The notes beneath the pieces are model-generated. The model was not told the DNA's origin. It searched no databases and was given only the letters and a program-made list of their open reading frames with translations. Source: Paraburkholderia sp. HP33-1 (lineage in GTDB: Bacteria > Pseudomonadota > Gammaproteobacteria > Burkholderiales > Burkholderiaceae). From it: a stretch of 64,000 bases of DNA. The translations under genes and the position numbers were made by a program. The DNA lies in assembly GCF_021390595.1 (NCBI RefSeq), contig NZ_JAJEJR010000003.1, forward strand, positions 124,001 through 188,000, written 5' to 3'. Below are positions 42,922 through 50,701 of this stretch, piece by piece; position 1 is the stretch's first letter, and the number at the start of each line of letters is the position of its first letter.

Positions 42922-43269
42922 CTAAACGACGCCCGCGAACGGCACCGCGTTCTGCGAGCTCCAACACCATGCACTCAGGCCGCCGGCTAGCGGCGCGCCA
43001 CCTGGCACGTTCGCGTACGCCGCCTGCCACCACGCGTACCAGGCGGCGAAGGCCCGGTTGGCTTCGTCGAACCAGTCCGCCTCGCGCTGTGCGGCGAAGG
43101 CGATCGACTTGCTCCAGTCGGCGAAGATGCGCTCCGCGCACTCGCGGGCCGCGCTGTGCGCGGTTTGATACATCACCGCGCAATCGAGCCAGCCTTGGGG
43201 CAGCGCGGATGCCGTCGCGGCCCACGCTGACGCCGGGCGCATGCGCGGTGCATCGGATTCAGAAGCCAT
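42922..43269 (-). CDS. Hypothetical protein beside phbB
   Basis: A 115-residue protein rich in Ala, Trp and Phe (GWLDCAVMYQTAHSAARECA, ERIFADWSKSIAFAAQREAD, FAAWYAWWQAAYANVPGG). The amphipathic helix pattern and place directly upstream of the acetoacetyl-CoA reductase gene on the same strand suggest a PHB-granule (phasin-like) protein, but it is shorter than phasins and I do not recognise the family. It lies between two FNR-like boxes. Confidence 0.6.
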   Translation of the reverse strand: MASESDAPRMRPASAWAATASALPQGWLDCAVMYQTAHSAARECAERIFADWSKSIAFAAQREADWFDEANRAFAAWYAWWQAAYANVPGGAPLAGGLSAWCWSSQNAVPFAGVV

Positions 43270-43364
43270 GATCGTTGCCCTCCAGAGCACAGCATAGGAC
43301 TGCCAGGAGCGGTTGCAAAGCATCGACCGCGCCTGCCACATGTTGAGCGCGCGACGGCCCCCGC

Positions 43365-43378
43365 TTGATCTGCGTCAA
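43365..43378. promoter_or_regulatory. FNR/ANR-type box
   Basis: TTGATCTGCGTCAA lies 82 bases upstream of the universal stress gene at 43460. A TAGACT hexamer (43400-43405) is centred 31 bases from the box, the expected class II geometry. Confidence 0.7.
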
Positions 43379-43459
43379 CGGCCGCGCCCGCCGGGCCCAT
43401 AGACTCCATTTGACGACGGGCTCGCGCCCGTTCCCACGTTCTGTCACGGAGCCCCGGCG

Positions 43460-44299
43460 ATGAGCTACAAAAGCATTCTCGTTCACCTCGATACGAGCGT
43501 TCGTGCACATCCTCGCCTCGAGCTCGCGTTGCAGCTCGCGCATCGCTTTCATGCGACGCTGACCGGCCTGTTTTCGACCTACGTGCCGCCGCGCCACGGA
43601 TTCTTCGTGATGGCCGGCACCGCCGACTACTACGCGGAGCACGAACGCCTGCGGCTCGAGCGTGCCGGCGCGCTCGAACGGCTGTTTCGCGCGGAGCTCG
43701 CGCGCGCGAACGTCGACGGCCAGTGGATCGCCGCGCAGGGCTACGCGAACGACGTCGTGCCGCCGTACGCGCGTCTCGCCGATCTGATCGTGCTCGGGCA
43801 GACGGACCCGGTCGATCCCGAGGCCTTCGTCGCCGAACAGTTCGTCGAGCACATCGTGCTGTCGGCCGGACGGCCGGTGTTGCTGGTGCCGTCGGCTGGC
43901 ACCTTCGCGCCGCCGGGCCGGCACGTGCTGATCGCATGGGACGGCAGCCGTGAAGCCACCCGCGCGATCCACGACGCGCTCCCGTTCCTCGCGCACGCAG
44001 CCAAAGTCACGCTACTGACGGTTCATTCGCCAGCCGACCGGCCACCACGCGACACGGTTCCGGACGCGGACATCGCGCTGACCATCGCGCGTCACGGCGT
44101 GAAAGTCGACGTGCGCGATCTCTCCATCGGAGCTGACACGCCGGTCGGCGATGCGCTGCTGTCGCAGTCGGACGAGCTCGGCTGCGACATGATCGTGATG
44201 GGGGCGTACGCGCATTCGCGTCTGCACGAAGTCGTACTGGGCGGCGCGACGCGCACGATGCTCGAGTCGATGACCGTGCCGGTGCTGTTGTCGCATTGA
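43460..44299 (+). CDS. Universal stress protein, tandem domain
   Basis: The 279-residue protein has two Usp-like halves. The first is MSYKSILVHLDTSVRAHPRL with a divergent nucleotide loop. The second is HVLIAWDGSREATRAIHDAL and ends CDMIVMGAYAHSRLHEVVLG, then GATRTMLESMTVPVLLSH, with the ATP-binding G-x2-G-x9-G(S/T)-like pattern. Universal stress proteins are cytoplasmic and support survival during energy or oxygen limitation. An FNR-like box with good spacing lies upstream. Confidence 0.92.
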   Translation: MSYKSILVHLDTSVRAHPRLELALQLAHRFHATLTGLFSTYVPPRHGFFVMAGTADYYAEHERLRLERAGALERLFRAELARANVDGQWIAAQGYANDVVPPYARLADLIVLGQTDPVDPEAFVAEQFVEHIVLSAGRPVLLVPSAGTFAPPGRHVLIAWDGSREATRAIHDALPFLAHAAKVTLLTVHSPADRPPRDTVPDADIALTIARHGVKVDVRDLSIGADTPVGDALLSQSDELGCDMIVMGAYAHSRLHEVVLGGATRTMLESMTVPVLLSH

Positions 44300-44345
44300 A
44301 GTCCGCGCTTAAGGAAACCGCCCTGTTGCGCCGCCGCGCCGCGTT

Positions 44346-44807
44346 TCAGGGCTGCGCCTGCCCGGCGGAATCATGCCGCACGATCAGCACGGGCTTGTCG
44401 GTCGCACGCACGAGCGACTCCGCGACGCTGCCGAGCAGAAACCGCTGCACGCCGTGCCGGCCGTGCGTGCCCATCACGATCAGATCCGCGTCGATCTCGT
44501 CGGCGACGCGCGCGAGCACCAACGACACGCTTTCGGCGTAGGCGTCAATCACGCGCACGCTGCCGGGCACCTGCGCTTCGCGCATCATCTCGCGCGGCGA
44601 ATCGAGCGCGCGGCTGGCGAATTCTTGCGCCGCGGTCGGCGGCTCCGGCTCGAAAGCCGCATCGGCGGTGTCCGACCACTTGCCGTGCCCAACCACGCAA
44701 CAGGCTTCGAGTGTGGCGCCCGTCAGCTTCGCGAGCTGTAGCGCTTCGGCAAAGGCGCGCTGCGCGCTGGGACTGTCGTCGAGCGCAACCAGGATTCGTT
44801 GATACAT
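44346..44807 (-). CDS. Universal stress protein
   Basis: A 153-residue single-domain UspA protein: MYQRILVALDDSPSAQRAFA, DLIVMGTHGRHGVQRFLLGS and VAESLVRATDKPVLIVRH, with a full ATP-binding motif. It begins MYQ like its relative at 47512. An FNR-like box sits 91 bases upstream of the start (44898-44911), suggesting low-oxygen induction. The longer open frame upstream has no Usp homology. Confidence 0.93.
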   Translation of the reverse strand: MYQRILVALDDSPSAQRAFAEALQLAKLTGATLEACCVVGHGKWSDTADAAFEPEPPTAAQEFASRALDSPREMMREAQVPGSVRVIDAYAESVSLVLARVADEIDADLIVMGTHGRHGVQRFLLGSVAESLVRATDKPVLIVRHDSAGQAQP

Positions 44808-44897
44808 GTTGGACTCCCTCTGAAAGCGCTGGCATGACCCGAAGTGGTGCCCTCGCGCGTCTGTAACGACAGTGTGGAGTGCGCGCCGGCGCGCGGC

Positions 44898-44911
44898 TTG
44901 ACGCAAGTCAA
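44898..44911. promoter_or_regulatory. FNR/ANR-type box
   Basis: TTGACGCAAGTCAA is a 5-base perfect dyad with a 4-base spacer upstream of the reverse-strand Usp gene. A weak -10-like CACACT is centred about 31 bases away. Confidence 0.6.
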
Positions 44912-44953
44912 CGGGTCGCCGCTCGTCCAGCCTCGCCGCATCCGCCCCCTCGC

Positions 44954-44967
44954 TAGGAATATTCCTA
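44954..44967. promoter_or_regulatory. Perfect 14-base palindrome
   Basis: TAGGAATATTCCTA lies between the divergent Usp (reverse) and receiver-protein (forward) genes, about 80 bases before the latter. Two further dyads follow: TGGTACCA (44987-44994) and GACCA-ATAC-TGGTC (45030-45043), the second touching the start region. They are candidate sites for a regulator other than FNR. Confidence 0.45.
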
Positions 44968-45046
44968 CAAAGACTACCTGAACTCCTGGTACCACTTAAA
45001 GCACCGCCGATACATTGTTGAGATAAGTTGACCAATACTGGTCGAC

Positions 45047-45454
45047 ATGGACACCACCATGTCAGCCACCGTCTCCAGAGTTTTCCTCGTCGACGACGCG
45101 ATTGACGTCCGGCGCCGGCTCGCGTGCCTGATCGCGCTGATTCCCGGCGTCGAAATCGCCGGCCAGTCCACGGGCGCAGAGCACGCGTTCGACGACATCG
45201 TCGCGAGCCGCGCCGACGTTGCGGTGCTGGACCCGTGCTTCTCGGGCAAAACGGACCTCGTGCTGCTCGGGGCGCTGTCACGGGTGCGGCCGTCCATCGT
45301 CAGTATCGTACTGACCAACCATTGCGCGACGGCGTTTCGCCGCGCGTGCGAAGCGGCAGGCGCCGACTTCTTCTTCGACAAGACCTCGGAGTTCATCCTC
45401 GCCTGCCATGCCATCGAAGCGATTGCGTACGTGCGTCGTGCGCAATCGACCTGA
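45047..45454 (+). CDS. Single-domain response regulator receiver
   Basis: The 135-residue protein is one receiver domain with no output domain. Acidic residues Asp16/Asp17 (VFLVDDAID), phospho-acceptor Asp62 (VAVLDPCFSG), Thr90 (VLTNH) and Lys112 (FFFDKTSEF) are all present. It could be a phosphate carrier or sink, or act by protein contact, in a pathway with the histidine kinase at 46377. Start is ATG 45047, or ATG 45059 with four fewer residues; neither has a strong ribosome site. The fnr-like gene follows after 16 bases. Confidence 0.87.
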   Translation: MDTTMSATVSRVFLVDDAIDVRRRLACLIALIPGVEIAGQSTGAEHAFDDIVASRADVAVLDPCFSGKTDLVLLGALSRVRPSIVSIVLTNHCATAFRRACEAAGADFFFDKTSEFILACHAIEAIAYVRRAQST

Positions 45455-45470
45455 CCGTCAGGAGCCGAAC

Positions 45471-46253
45471 ATGCAAGTTGCCGCAGCCTCAGAAGCTCGC
45501 CACGACGCGCCCCGCCCCTCGCGCGTCGTACCGATTCACGTCGTGCCGCGCGCCGCCGCCACACGGCACGATCTGCCGCGCTGCTCCACCTGCGCGATGC
45601 GCGCGATCTGCATGCCGCCCGATCTGACACGCGACCAACTCGCCCAGCTCGACGCGGTCATCTGCTCGACGCGCTCGATCAAACGTGGCGACGCACTGTA
45701 TCGCGCGGCCGACACGTTTCAGAGCATTTACACGATACGCGCCGGGTCGTTCAAGACCGTGGTCATGCATCGCGACGGCCGCGAGCACGTGACCGGTTTT
45801 CAGATCGCCGGCGACACGCTCGGCCTCGACGGCATCTCCGCGGGCAAACAGAATTGCGATGCGATCGCGCTCGAGGACAGCGTCGTGTGCATCATTCCGT
45901 TCGCGCAGCTCGAGGCGGTCTGCCGCGAGATGAAGCCGATGCAGCATCACATCTATCAGATGATGAGCAGCGAGATCGTGCGCGAATCGAGCCAGATGTT
46001 GCTGCTCGGTACGATGACCGCCGAACAGCGCGTCGCGACGTTTCTGCTGAACCTGTCGAAACGCTTCAAGGCGCGCGGTTTTTCCGCCGCGGAGTTTCAT
46101 CTGCGCATGACGCGCGAGGAAATCGGCTGCTTTCTCGGCATGAAGCTCGAAACGGTGAGCCGGATGTTCTCGAAGTTCCAGCGTGAGCACCTCGTGCGCG
46201 CGAATGGCAAAACGATCCGCATCGAGGACGCGGAAGGACTAGCCCGGGTTTGA
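45471..46253 (+). CDS. fnr: FNR/ANR-type oxygen-sensing regulator
   Basis: A 260-residue CRP/FNR-family protein. The iron-sulfur ligands are Cys38, Cys41 and Cys47 (CSTCAMRAIC) and Cys140 (DSVVCIIPF), the same set as in E. coli FNR. The dimer helix and the recognition helix GMKLETVSRMFSKFQ (Glu227, Ser230, Arg231) match FNR, so the TTGAT-N4-ATCAA site should be bound. It would be active without oxygen and switch on genes for anaerobic survival. Six such boxes lie in the surrounding 13 kb. CAGGAG precedes the ATG. Confidence 0.93.
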   Translation: MQVAAASEARHDAPRPSRVVPIHVVPRAAATRHDLPRCSTCAMRAICMPPDLTRDQLAQLDAVICSTRSIKRGDALYRAADTFQSIYTIRAGSFKTVVMHRDGREHVTGFQIAGDTLGLDGISAGKQNCDAIALEDSVVCIIPFAQLEAVCREMKPMQHHIYQMMSSEIVRESSQMLLLGTMTAEQRVATFLLNLSKRFKARGFSAAEFHLRMTREEIGCFLGMKLETVSRMFSKFQREHLVRANGKTIRIEDAEGLARV

Positions 46254-46376
46254 GCGCCACGCGCGACGCTCGCCTCACGCTCGTTCACGCGACATACCGG
46301 ATGGAATAAGCGCTCCCAAACTGATATAACTCGGTGAACCGCGGTGCGCGACCTTGCCGGACCGCTTGGAGGAGCG

Positions 46377-47477
46377 ATGGGTGTGCCGAGTGGCGAATCT
46401 TCCTGCTTCGCTGGTGCGGCGTCCGCGTCGGACATAGCCGTCGAAGATCGTTATTTCATGTTGATCGAGGCGGTTCAGGACTACGCGATCTTCATGCTGG
46501 ACGTGTCCGGCCGTGTCACGAGCTGGAATCCCGGCGCACAGCGCATCAAGGGCTACACGCCCGACGAAATCATCGGCCAGCATTTCTCGAAGTTCTATAC
46601 CCCGGAAGACATTGCGGCCGGCAAGCCCGCTCGCGAACTGGAAACCGCCGCGGCCGTTGGCCGCGCCGAGGACGAAGGCTGGCGCGTTCGTCGCGACGGC
46701 TCGCGTTTCTGGGCCAACGTGGTCGTTTCCGCCGTGCACGATGCGTCGGGCGCCTTGCTCGGATTCGCCAAGGTCACGCGTGACCTGACCGAGCGCATGC
46801 GCCTCGCTGAACTCGAACGCGCGAACGAAGTATCCATGCACGTGCAGACTGCCCGTGAAAACGAGCAGAAACGCATTGCGCGCGAACTGCACGACGATCT
46901 TGGCCAACGGCTGACCGCGCTGAAAATGAGCGTCGCGTTGCTCGAAGCGAACCTGAACAGGCAAGCCGACACCGCGCCGCTCGCCGTGCAAACGCATGAA
47001 CTGCAAACGCAGATCGACTGGATGGCCGCTTCGCTGCGGCGTATCGCCGCCGACCTGCGGCCCCCGCTGCTCGACGACCTCGGGCTCGCCGCCGCACTCG
47101 ACTGGCTGGTCGAAGATTTCACGAAACGCTATCGCGTACGGGCGAGCGTTCACCTGGAACCGGCCGAACCGGCATGCGGCGAATTCGCGGCAACTGCCCT
47201 GTTTCGCATCGTTCAGGAGGCGTTGACGAACGTCGCGCGGCACGCGAACGCACGGCGCGTGCGCATCGACATGGCCTGCGCGGGCCCCATCGTTTCGCTC
47301 GATATCGACGACGATGGGGTGGGTGTCGCGCTGGATCAGCCGCCCGGAAAGAATTCGTTCGGTCTGGTTGGCATTCGCGAACGCGTGCGGCAATTGCGCG
47401 GCAACGTCTCGTTCACCAGTTCGCCGGGCAACGGCTTCAGGATCTCGATCCAGATACCGGCCGACGCGCTTCTGTAA
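46377..47477 (+). CDS. PAS-domain sensor histidine kinase (HisKA_3 type)
   Basis: The 366-residue protein has an N-terminal PAS domain (residues about 25-140: DYAIFMLDVSGRVTSWNPGA, IKGYTPDEIIGQHFSKFY). A HisKA_3 dimerisation region carries the phospho-His172 (RIARELHDDLGQRLTALK). A C-terminal ATPase domain follows (IVQEALTNVARHANA, DDDGVGV, NSFGLVGIRERV). No membrane segment is seen, so it senses a cytoplasmic signal. Kinases of this type usually pair with LuxR-type regulators; none is present, only the lone receiver at 45047. GGAGGAG lies just before the ATG at 46377. Confidence 0.92.
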   Translation: MGVPSGESSCFAGAASASDIAVEDRYFMLIEAVQDYAIFMLDVSGRVTSWNPGAQRIKGYTPDEIIGQHFSKFYTPEDIAAGKPARELETAAAVGRAEDEGWRVRRDGSRFWANVVVSAVHDASGALLGFAKVTRDLTERMRLAELERANEVSMHVQTARENEQKRIARELHDDLGQRLTALKMSVALLEANLNRQADTAPLAVQTHELQTQIDWMAASLRRIAADLRPPLLDDLGLAAALDWLVEDFTKRYRVRASVHLEPAEPACGEFAATALFRIVQEALTNVARHANARRVRIDMACAGPIVSLDIDDDGVGVALDQPPGKNSFGLVGIRERVRQLRGNVSFTSSPGNGFRISIQIPADALL

Positions 47478-47511
47478 CGCTCACGCGCGTCGGCGCCTCG
47501 CCGCCGCGGCG

Positions 47512-47973
47512 CTACTCATCATGAGCGCCCGGCTCGCGCAACAGCAAGACCGGACAGCGCGAGAAGCGCAACACCCGCTCCGCCACACTACCGATCACGA
47601 GGCGCCGCACGCCGCGCCGTCCATGCGTGCCCAGCACGAGCAGGTCGGCGTGGATCTGCTCCGCATGGCGCAGCACGGTGCTGGCGACGTCGTCCGACAG
47701 GCTCTCCGATTCGACCATTTCGGCGCGGCATGGGACTTCGGCGTCGACGCAGGCCTGTTCGGCCTCTTCGAGCACCGACTGGCCGTCTTTGCGCATCGCC
47801 TCGACCAGCGCGAGCGGGTCGTAGTAGCCGGCATAGGAAAAGAGCGGCGTCTTGTCGACCACGTAGACCGGATGCACGACGCCCTTCGTCAACGCGGCGA
47901 GACTCACCGCTTCTTTGAGCGCGCGTTTCGAGAAGTCGCTGCCGTCGAGCGCGACGAGGATATGCTGGTACAT
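47512..47973 (-). CDS. Universal stress protein
   Basis: A 153-residue single-domain UspA protein (MYQHILVALDGSDFSKRALK, LLVLGTHGRRGVRRLVIGSV, AERVLRFSRCPVLLLR) with the complete ATP-binding loop. It is 50 bases downstream of the tandem Usp at 48024 on the same strand, so both are likely driven by the FNR box at 49119. It closely resembles the protein at 44346. Confidence 0.93.
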   Translation of the reverse strand: MYQHILVALDGSDFSKRALKEAVSLAALTKGVVHPVYVVDKTPLFSYAGYYDPLALVEAMRKDGQSVLEEAEQACVDAEVPCRAEMVESESLSDDVASTVLRHAEQIHADLLVLGTHGRRGVRRLVIGSVAERVLRFSRCPVLLLREPGAHDE

Positions 47974-48023
47974 GCCGATTCTCCACTGAGGTTGGATTTT
48001 TCGACGCGCCGGGCGCGCCGCTA

Positions 48024-49025
48024 CTACTGATAAAAGAGCCCGCCTGCGCTGCCCGGGTGCGGCTCCGACAACCCGATCCGTGGTGTCGCGACCGCTCGCA
48101 ACGACGACGCGCTGCGCGCGCACACGAGCACGGGACAAGCCGCATCGCGCAGCGTGCGCGACGTCACGTGCCCCGGCAACGGATGCGGCGCGCCGCGCAT
48201 GCCGTGCGAACCCATCACGATCAGATCCGCGTGCCAGCGTTGCGCTTCGCCGAGAATCGCGCTCGACGCATCGCCGGACTCATCGTCCAACTCGAGCAAC
48301 GCGGTTTCGGCCGCGCGCCCGCCTTGTTCGAGCATCGCCACGCCGCGCCGCAACACATCGATTCGATGCTGCGACACGACTTCGAACGGCAGCCATTCGC
48401 ACCACGCGAAGCGGTCGTCGGCCGCGTAGACGACCTTGATCCGCGCGCCCGGCGGCGCGACATCGAGTGCGGTGCGCAGCGCGTCGAGCGCGGTGTCACT
48501 GCCATCGATCGCGACCAGCACGCGGCTCGCAGCCGGGGCATCGCTCGCGCCGCCGGACGCCGGGGGCAAGTACAGAACCGGACGACCGATCAACGCGACC
48601 AGTTCCTCGGGATCGATGCGGCTATCCCAGTGATGTTCGCGCGGATGCGCGGCCACCACGACCAGATCCGCGTTCCATTGCGCCGCCGTGTGAGCGAGCG
48701 CTTCGGCCGCGCCCTGATGCAACGCGGTCAGATCGACGATCTCGGCGTCGGTCGCCGCGACGACACCGTGCAACGCAATCACCGCATCGCGCAGTGCGAC
48801 CTGCGCGCCGTGCAGCATCGCGCGATGCGCCTCGCACCAGTCGGGAAAGCTGAGCATCAACGTCGGATAAAGCGCGGCGGGATTGCAGACGATATTGACG
48901 AGACGAAAGCGCGCATCCGCGGCGGCGAACTGCTGGGCCACGCGCGTCCCCGACGGCAATCCGGTGCCGCCCGCGGATGCGATCATCACGCGGCGGAAGG
49001 TGTTGGGCTCAGTCGGAGTGGTCAT
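48024..49025 (-). CDS. Universal stress protein, tandem domain
   Basis: The 333-residue protein has two Usp domains: RRVMIASAGGTGLPSGTRVA ending near DLVVVAAHPREHHWDSRIDP, then RVLVAIDGSDTALDALRTAL to ADLIVMGSHGMRGAPHPLPG. The second has a usable nucleotide loop; the first looks divergent. The start at 49025 has GAGGAAAG upstream, and a canonical FNR box lies about 95 bases before it. It is the first gene of a two-gene Usp unit. Confidence 0.92.
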   Translation of the reverse strand: MTTPTEPNTFRRVMIASAGGTGLPSGTRVAQQFAAADARFRLVNIVCNPAALYPTLMLSFPDWCEAHRAMLHGAQVALRDAVIALHGVVAATDAEIVDLTALHQGAAEALAHTAAQWNADLVVVAAHPREHHWDSRIDPEELVALIGRPVLYLPPASGGASDAPAASRVLVAIDGSDTALDALRTALDVAPPGARIKVVYAADDRFAWCEWLPFEVVSQHRIDVLRRGVAMLEQGGRAAETALLELDDESGDASSAILGEAQRWHADLIVMGSHGMRGAPHPLPGHVTSRTLRDAACPVLVCARSASSLRAVATPRIGLSEPHPGSAGGLFYQ

Positions 49026-49118
49026 CAGCTTTCCTCGGATCGTCGCACCGCGCGGCGGCCAGCGACGGCGGGCACTCAACGGTTCGCTTACATGATGAAC
49101 GCCGACGCGAAGGGCGGC

Positions 49119-49132
49119 TTGATCTGTATCAA
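49119..49132. promoter_or_regulatory. Consensus FNR/ANR box
   Basis: TTGATCTGTATCAA is an exact match to TTGAT-N4-ATCAA. It sits between the stop codon of the alcohol dehydrogenase gene and the tandem Usp gene, pointing to the latter, with a -10-like CATCAT on the reverse strand 31 bases away. Confidence 0.8.
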
Positions 49133-49135
49133 GCG

Positions 49136-50122
49136 TCAATGAACGGCGAGCACGGCCGCGCCGGTCAGGTTGCCGCTGCGCAGATCGTCGAGCGCACGGT
49201 TCGCGTCGCGCAACGCATAGGTGGTCGTCTCGATCGCGAGCCGGATCTCGGCGGCGCTGCGCATGAATGCAAGCCCATCCTCGCGGGTCAGATTCGCCAC
49301 CGACACTACGCGCCGCTCGCCCCACAGAAACGCGTACGGGAACGCGGGTATGTCGCTCATATGGATGCCGCCGCACACCACCACACCGCCTTTCACGACC
49401 GCCTGCAACGCCCGCGGCACGAGTGCGCCGACCGGCGCGAACAGCAGCGCCGCGTCGAGTTCGGCGGGCGGCGTCTCGTCACTGCCGCCGGCCCACGCCG
49501 CGCCGAGGCGCAGCGCGAGTTGCTGGGCCGCGCGATCGCCCGGACGCGTGAACGCATAGACGGAGCGCTGCTGATGACGCGCGATCTGCGCGACCAGATG
49601 CGCGGCCGCGCCGAAACCGTAGATGCCGATCCGTTCGGCGTCGCCTGCCATGCTCAGCGTGCGATAGCCGATCAAACCCGCGCACAGCAGCGGCGCGGCC
49701 TCGATATCGCTGTAGTGCGACGGCAGATGGAAGCAGTAGCGGCTATCAGCGACCGTGCGCTCGGCGTAGCCGCCGTCGATCGTGTAGCCGGTGAAGCCAG
49801 CGTCGTCGCAAAGATTTTCGCGGGCGGACAGGCAGTAGCGGCAGTGGCCGCACGTGCGGCCGACCCACGGTACGCCGACGCGCTCGCCCACCGCGAAGCC
49901 GGTCACGCCCGCGCCCAATTCAGCCACCACGCCGACGATTTCATGGCCTGGAATGACCGGCCGCTTCGGATGCTCCAGCTCGCGGTCGACCAGATGCAGG
50001 TCCGTGCGGCACACGCCGCAAGCATGCACGTCGATCAGAATCTCGCCGGCACCGGGTCGCGGATCCGGCACTTCCCGCTCGGTCAGTGTCGCCGAGGTGC
50101 CGTCGAACACCATCGCTCGCAT
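49136..50122 (-). CDS. Zinc-dependent alcohol dehydrogenase
   Basis: A 328-residue zinc alcohol dehydrogenase. The catalytic zinc site is HACGVCRTDLH with the GHEIVGVV His; the structural zinc is held by four Cys in CGHCRYCLSARENLC; the cofactor loop is IGIYGFGAAAHLVAQIA. The sequence is close to the stand-alone AdhA-type enzymes that interconvert alcohols and aldehydes with NAD. AAGGAGAACACG precedes the ATG at 50122. In an oxygen-limited cell it could discharge NADH by making alcohol. Confidence 0.93.
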   Translation of the reverse strand: MRAMVFDGTSATLTEREVPDPRPGAGEILIDVHACGVCRTDLHLVDRELEHPKRPVIPGHEIVGVVAELGAGVTGFAVGERVGVPWVGRTCGHCRYCLSARENLCDDAGFTGYTIDGGYAERTVADSRYCFHLPSHYSDIEAAPLLCAGLIGYRTLSMAGDAERIGIYGFGAAAHLVAQIARHQQRSVYAFTRPGDRAAQQLALRLGAAWAGGSDETPPAELDAALLFAPVGALVPRALQAVVKGGVVVCGGIHMSDIPAFPYAFLWGERRVVSVANLTREDGLAFMRSAAEIRLAIETTTYALRDANRALDDLRSGNLTGAAVLAVH

Positions 50123-50153
50123 CGTGTTCTCCTTGAGACACGCCGTGGGCAGT

Positions 50154-50167
50154 TTGATCGAGGTCAA
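50154..50167. promoter_or_regulatory. FNR/ANR-type box
   Basis: TTGATCGAGGTCAA lies between divergent genes. A forward TACACT (50189-50194) is centred 31 bases away, so it best fits the DUF3564 gene at 50265. For the dehydrogenase the same rule would put the RNA start inside its start codon. Confidence 0.65.
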
Positions 50168-50264
50168 CAAGTAGCGCTTCCCCGGCCTTACACTGATCTT
50201 ATTCCTGATACGGGGCACGTGCCGTATAAGACCGGATCAGTCGTGTATGTTGCGGAGACTTGTC

Positions 50265-50669
50265 ATGCGTTTGACCGTTCATCTCGACACGTTCGATCGT
50301 GTCAACCCGATGGCCTTCGCCATTCTCTGGCTCGACAAGGAGACGCGGCAATGGTCGCGCGAAGGTCACTTCGGGCTCGATCTGCCCGAATGGGGCGCGT
50401 TGCATGTGGATTGCGGCAATACGCTCGTCTGCGCTGCGCACAGCACCGTGCCGGTCTGCGTGCTCGAAGGGCTCGATCTGAACCAGGTTGAAGGGCCATT
50501 CGAAAGCGAGGTGGGCCGGGTGCAATGGTGCGCCGAACGCGGCTGCGACATGACGAGCGGTCACTGGCGTGTGCAATGCATCGACGTCGAACAGACCGAG
50601 CCGGAAAACGGCGTATTCGCAACCGGCGAAGACACCGACCAGGCCGATCAGGCCGGAGAACGCGCCTGA
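50265..50669 (+). CDS. DUF3564 protein
   Basis: The 134-residue protein matches DUF3564, a family confined largely to Burkholderiaceae: MRLTVHLDTFDRVNPMAFAI, LDKETRQWSREGHFGLDLPE and WGALHVDCGNTLVCAAH. Its function is unknown. GGAG lies ahead of the ATG at 50265, and an FNR-like box with good -10 spacing lies about 100 bases upstream. The acidic tail (TGEDTDQADQAGE) is low-complexity. Confidence 0.85.
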   Translation: MRLTVHLDTFDRVNPMAFAILWLDKETRQWSREGHFGLDLPEWGALHVDCGNTLVCAAHSTVPVCVLEGLDLNQVEGPFESEVGRVQWCAERGCDMTSGHWRVQCIDVEQTEPENGVFATGEDTDQADQAGERA

Positions 50670-50701
50670 GTTCGATGCGCGATGCCTTGACCCCGCCCGC
50701 G

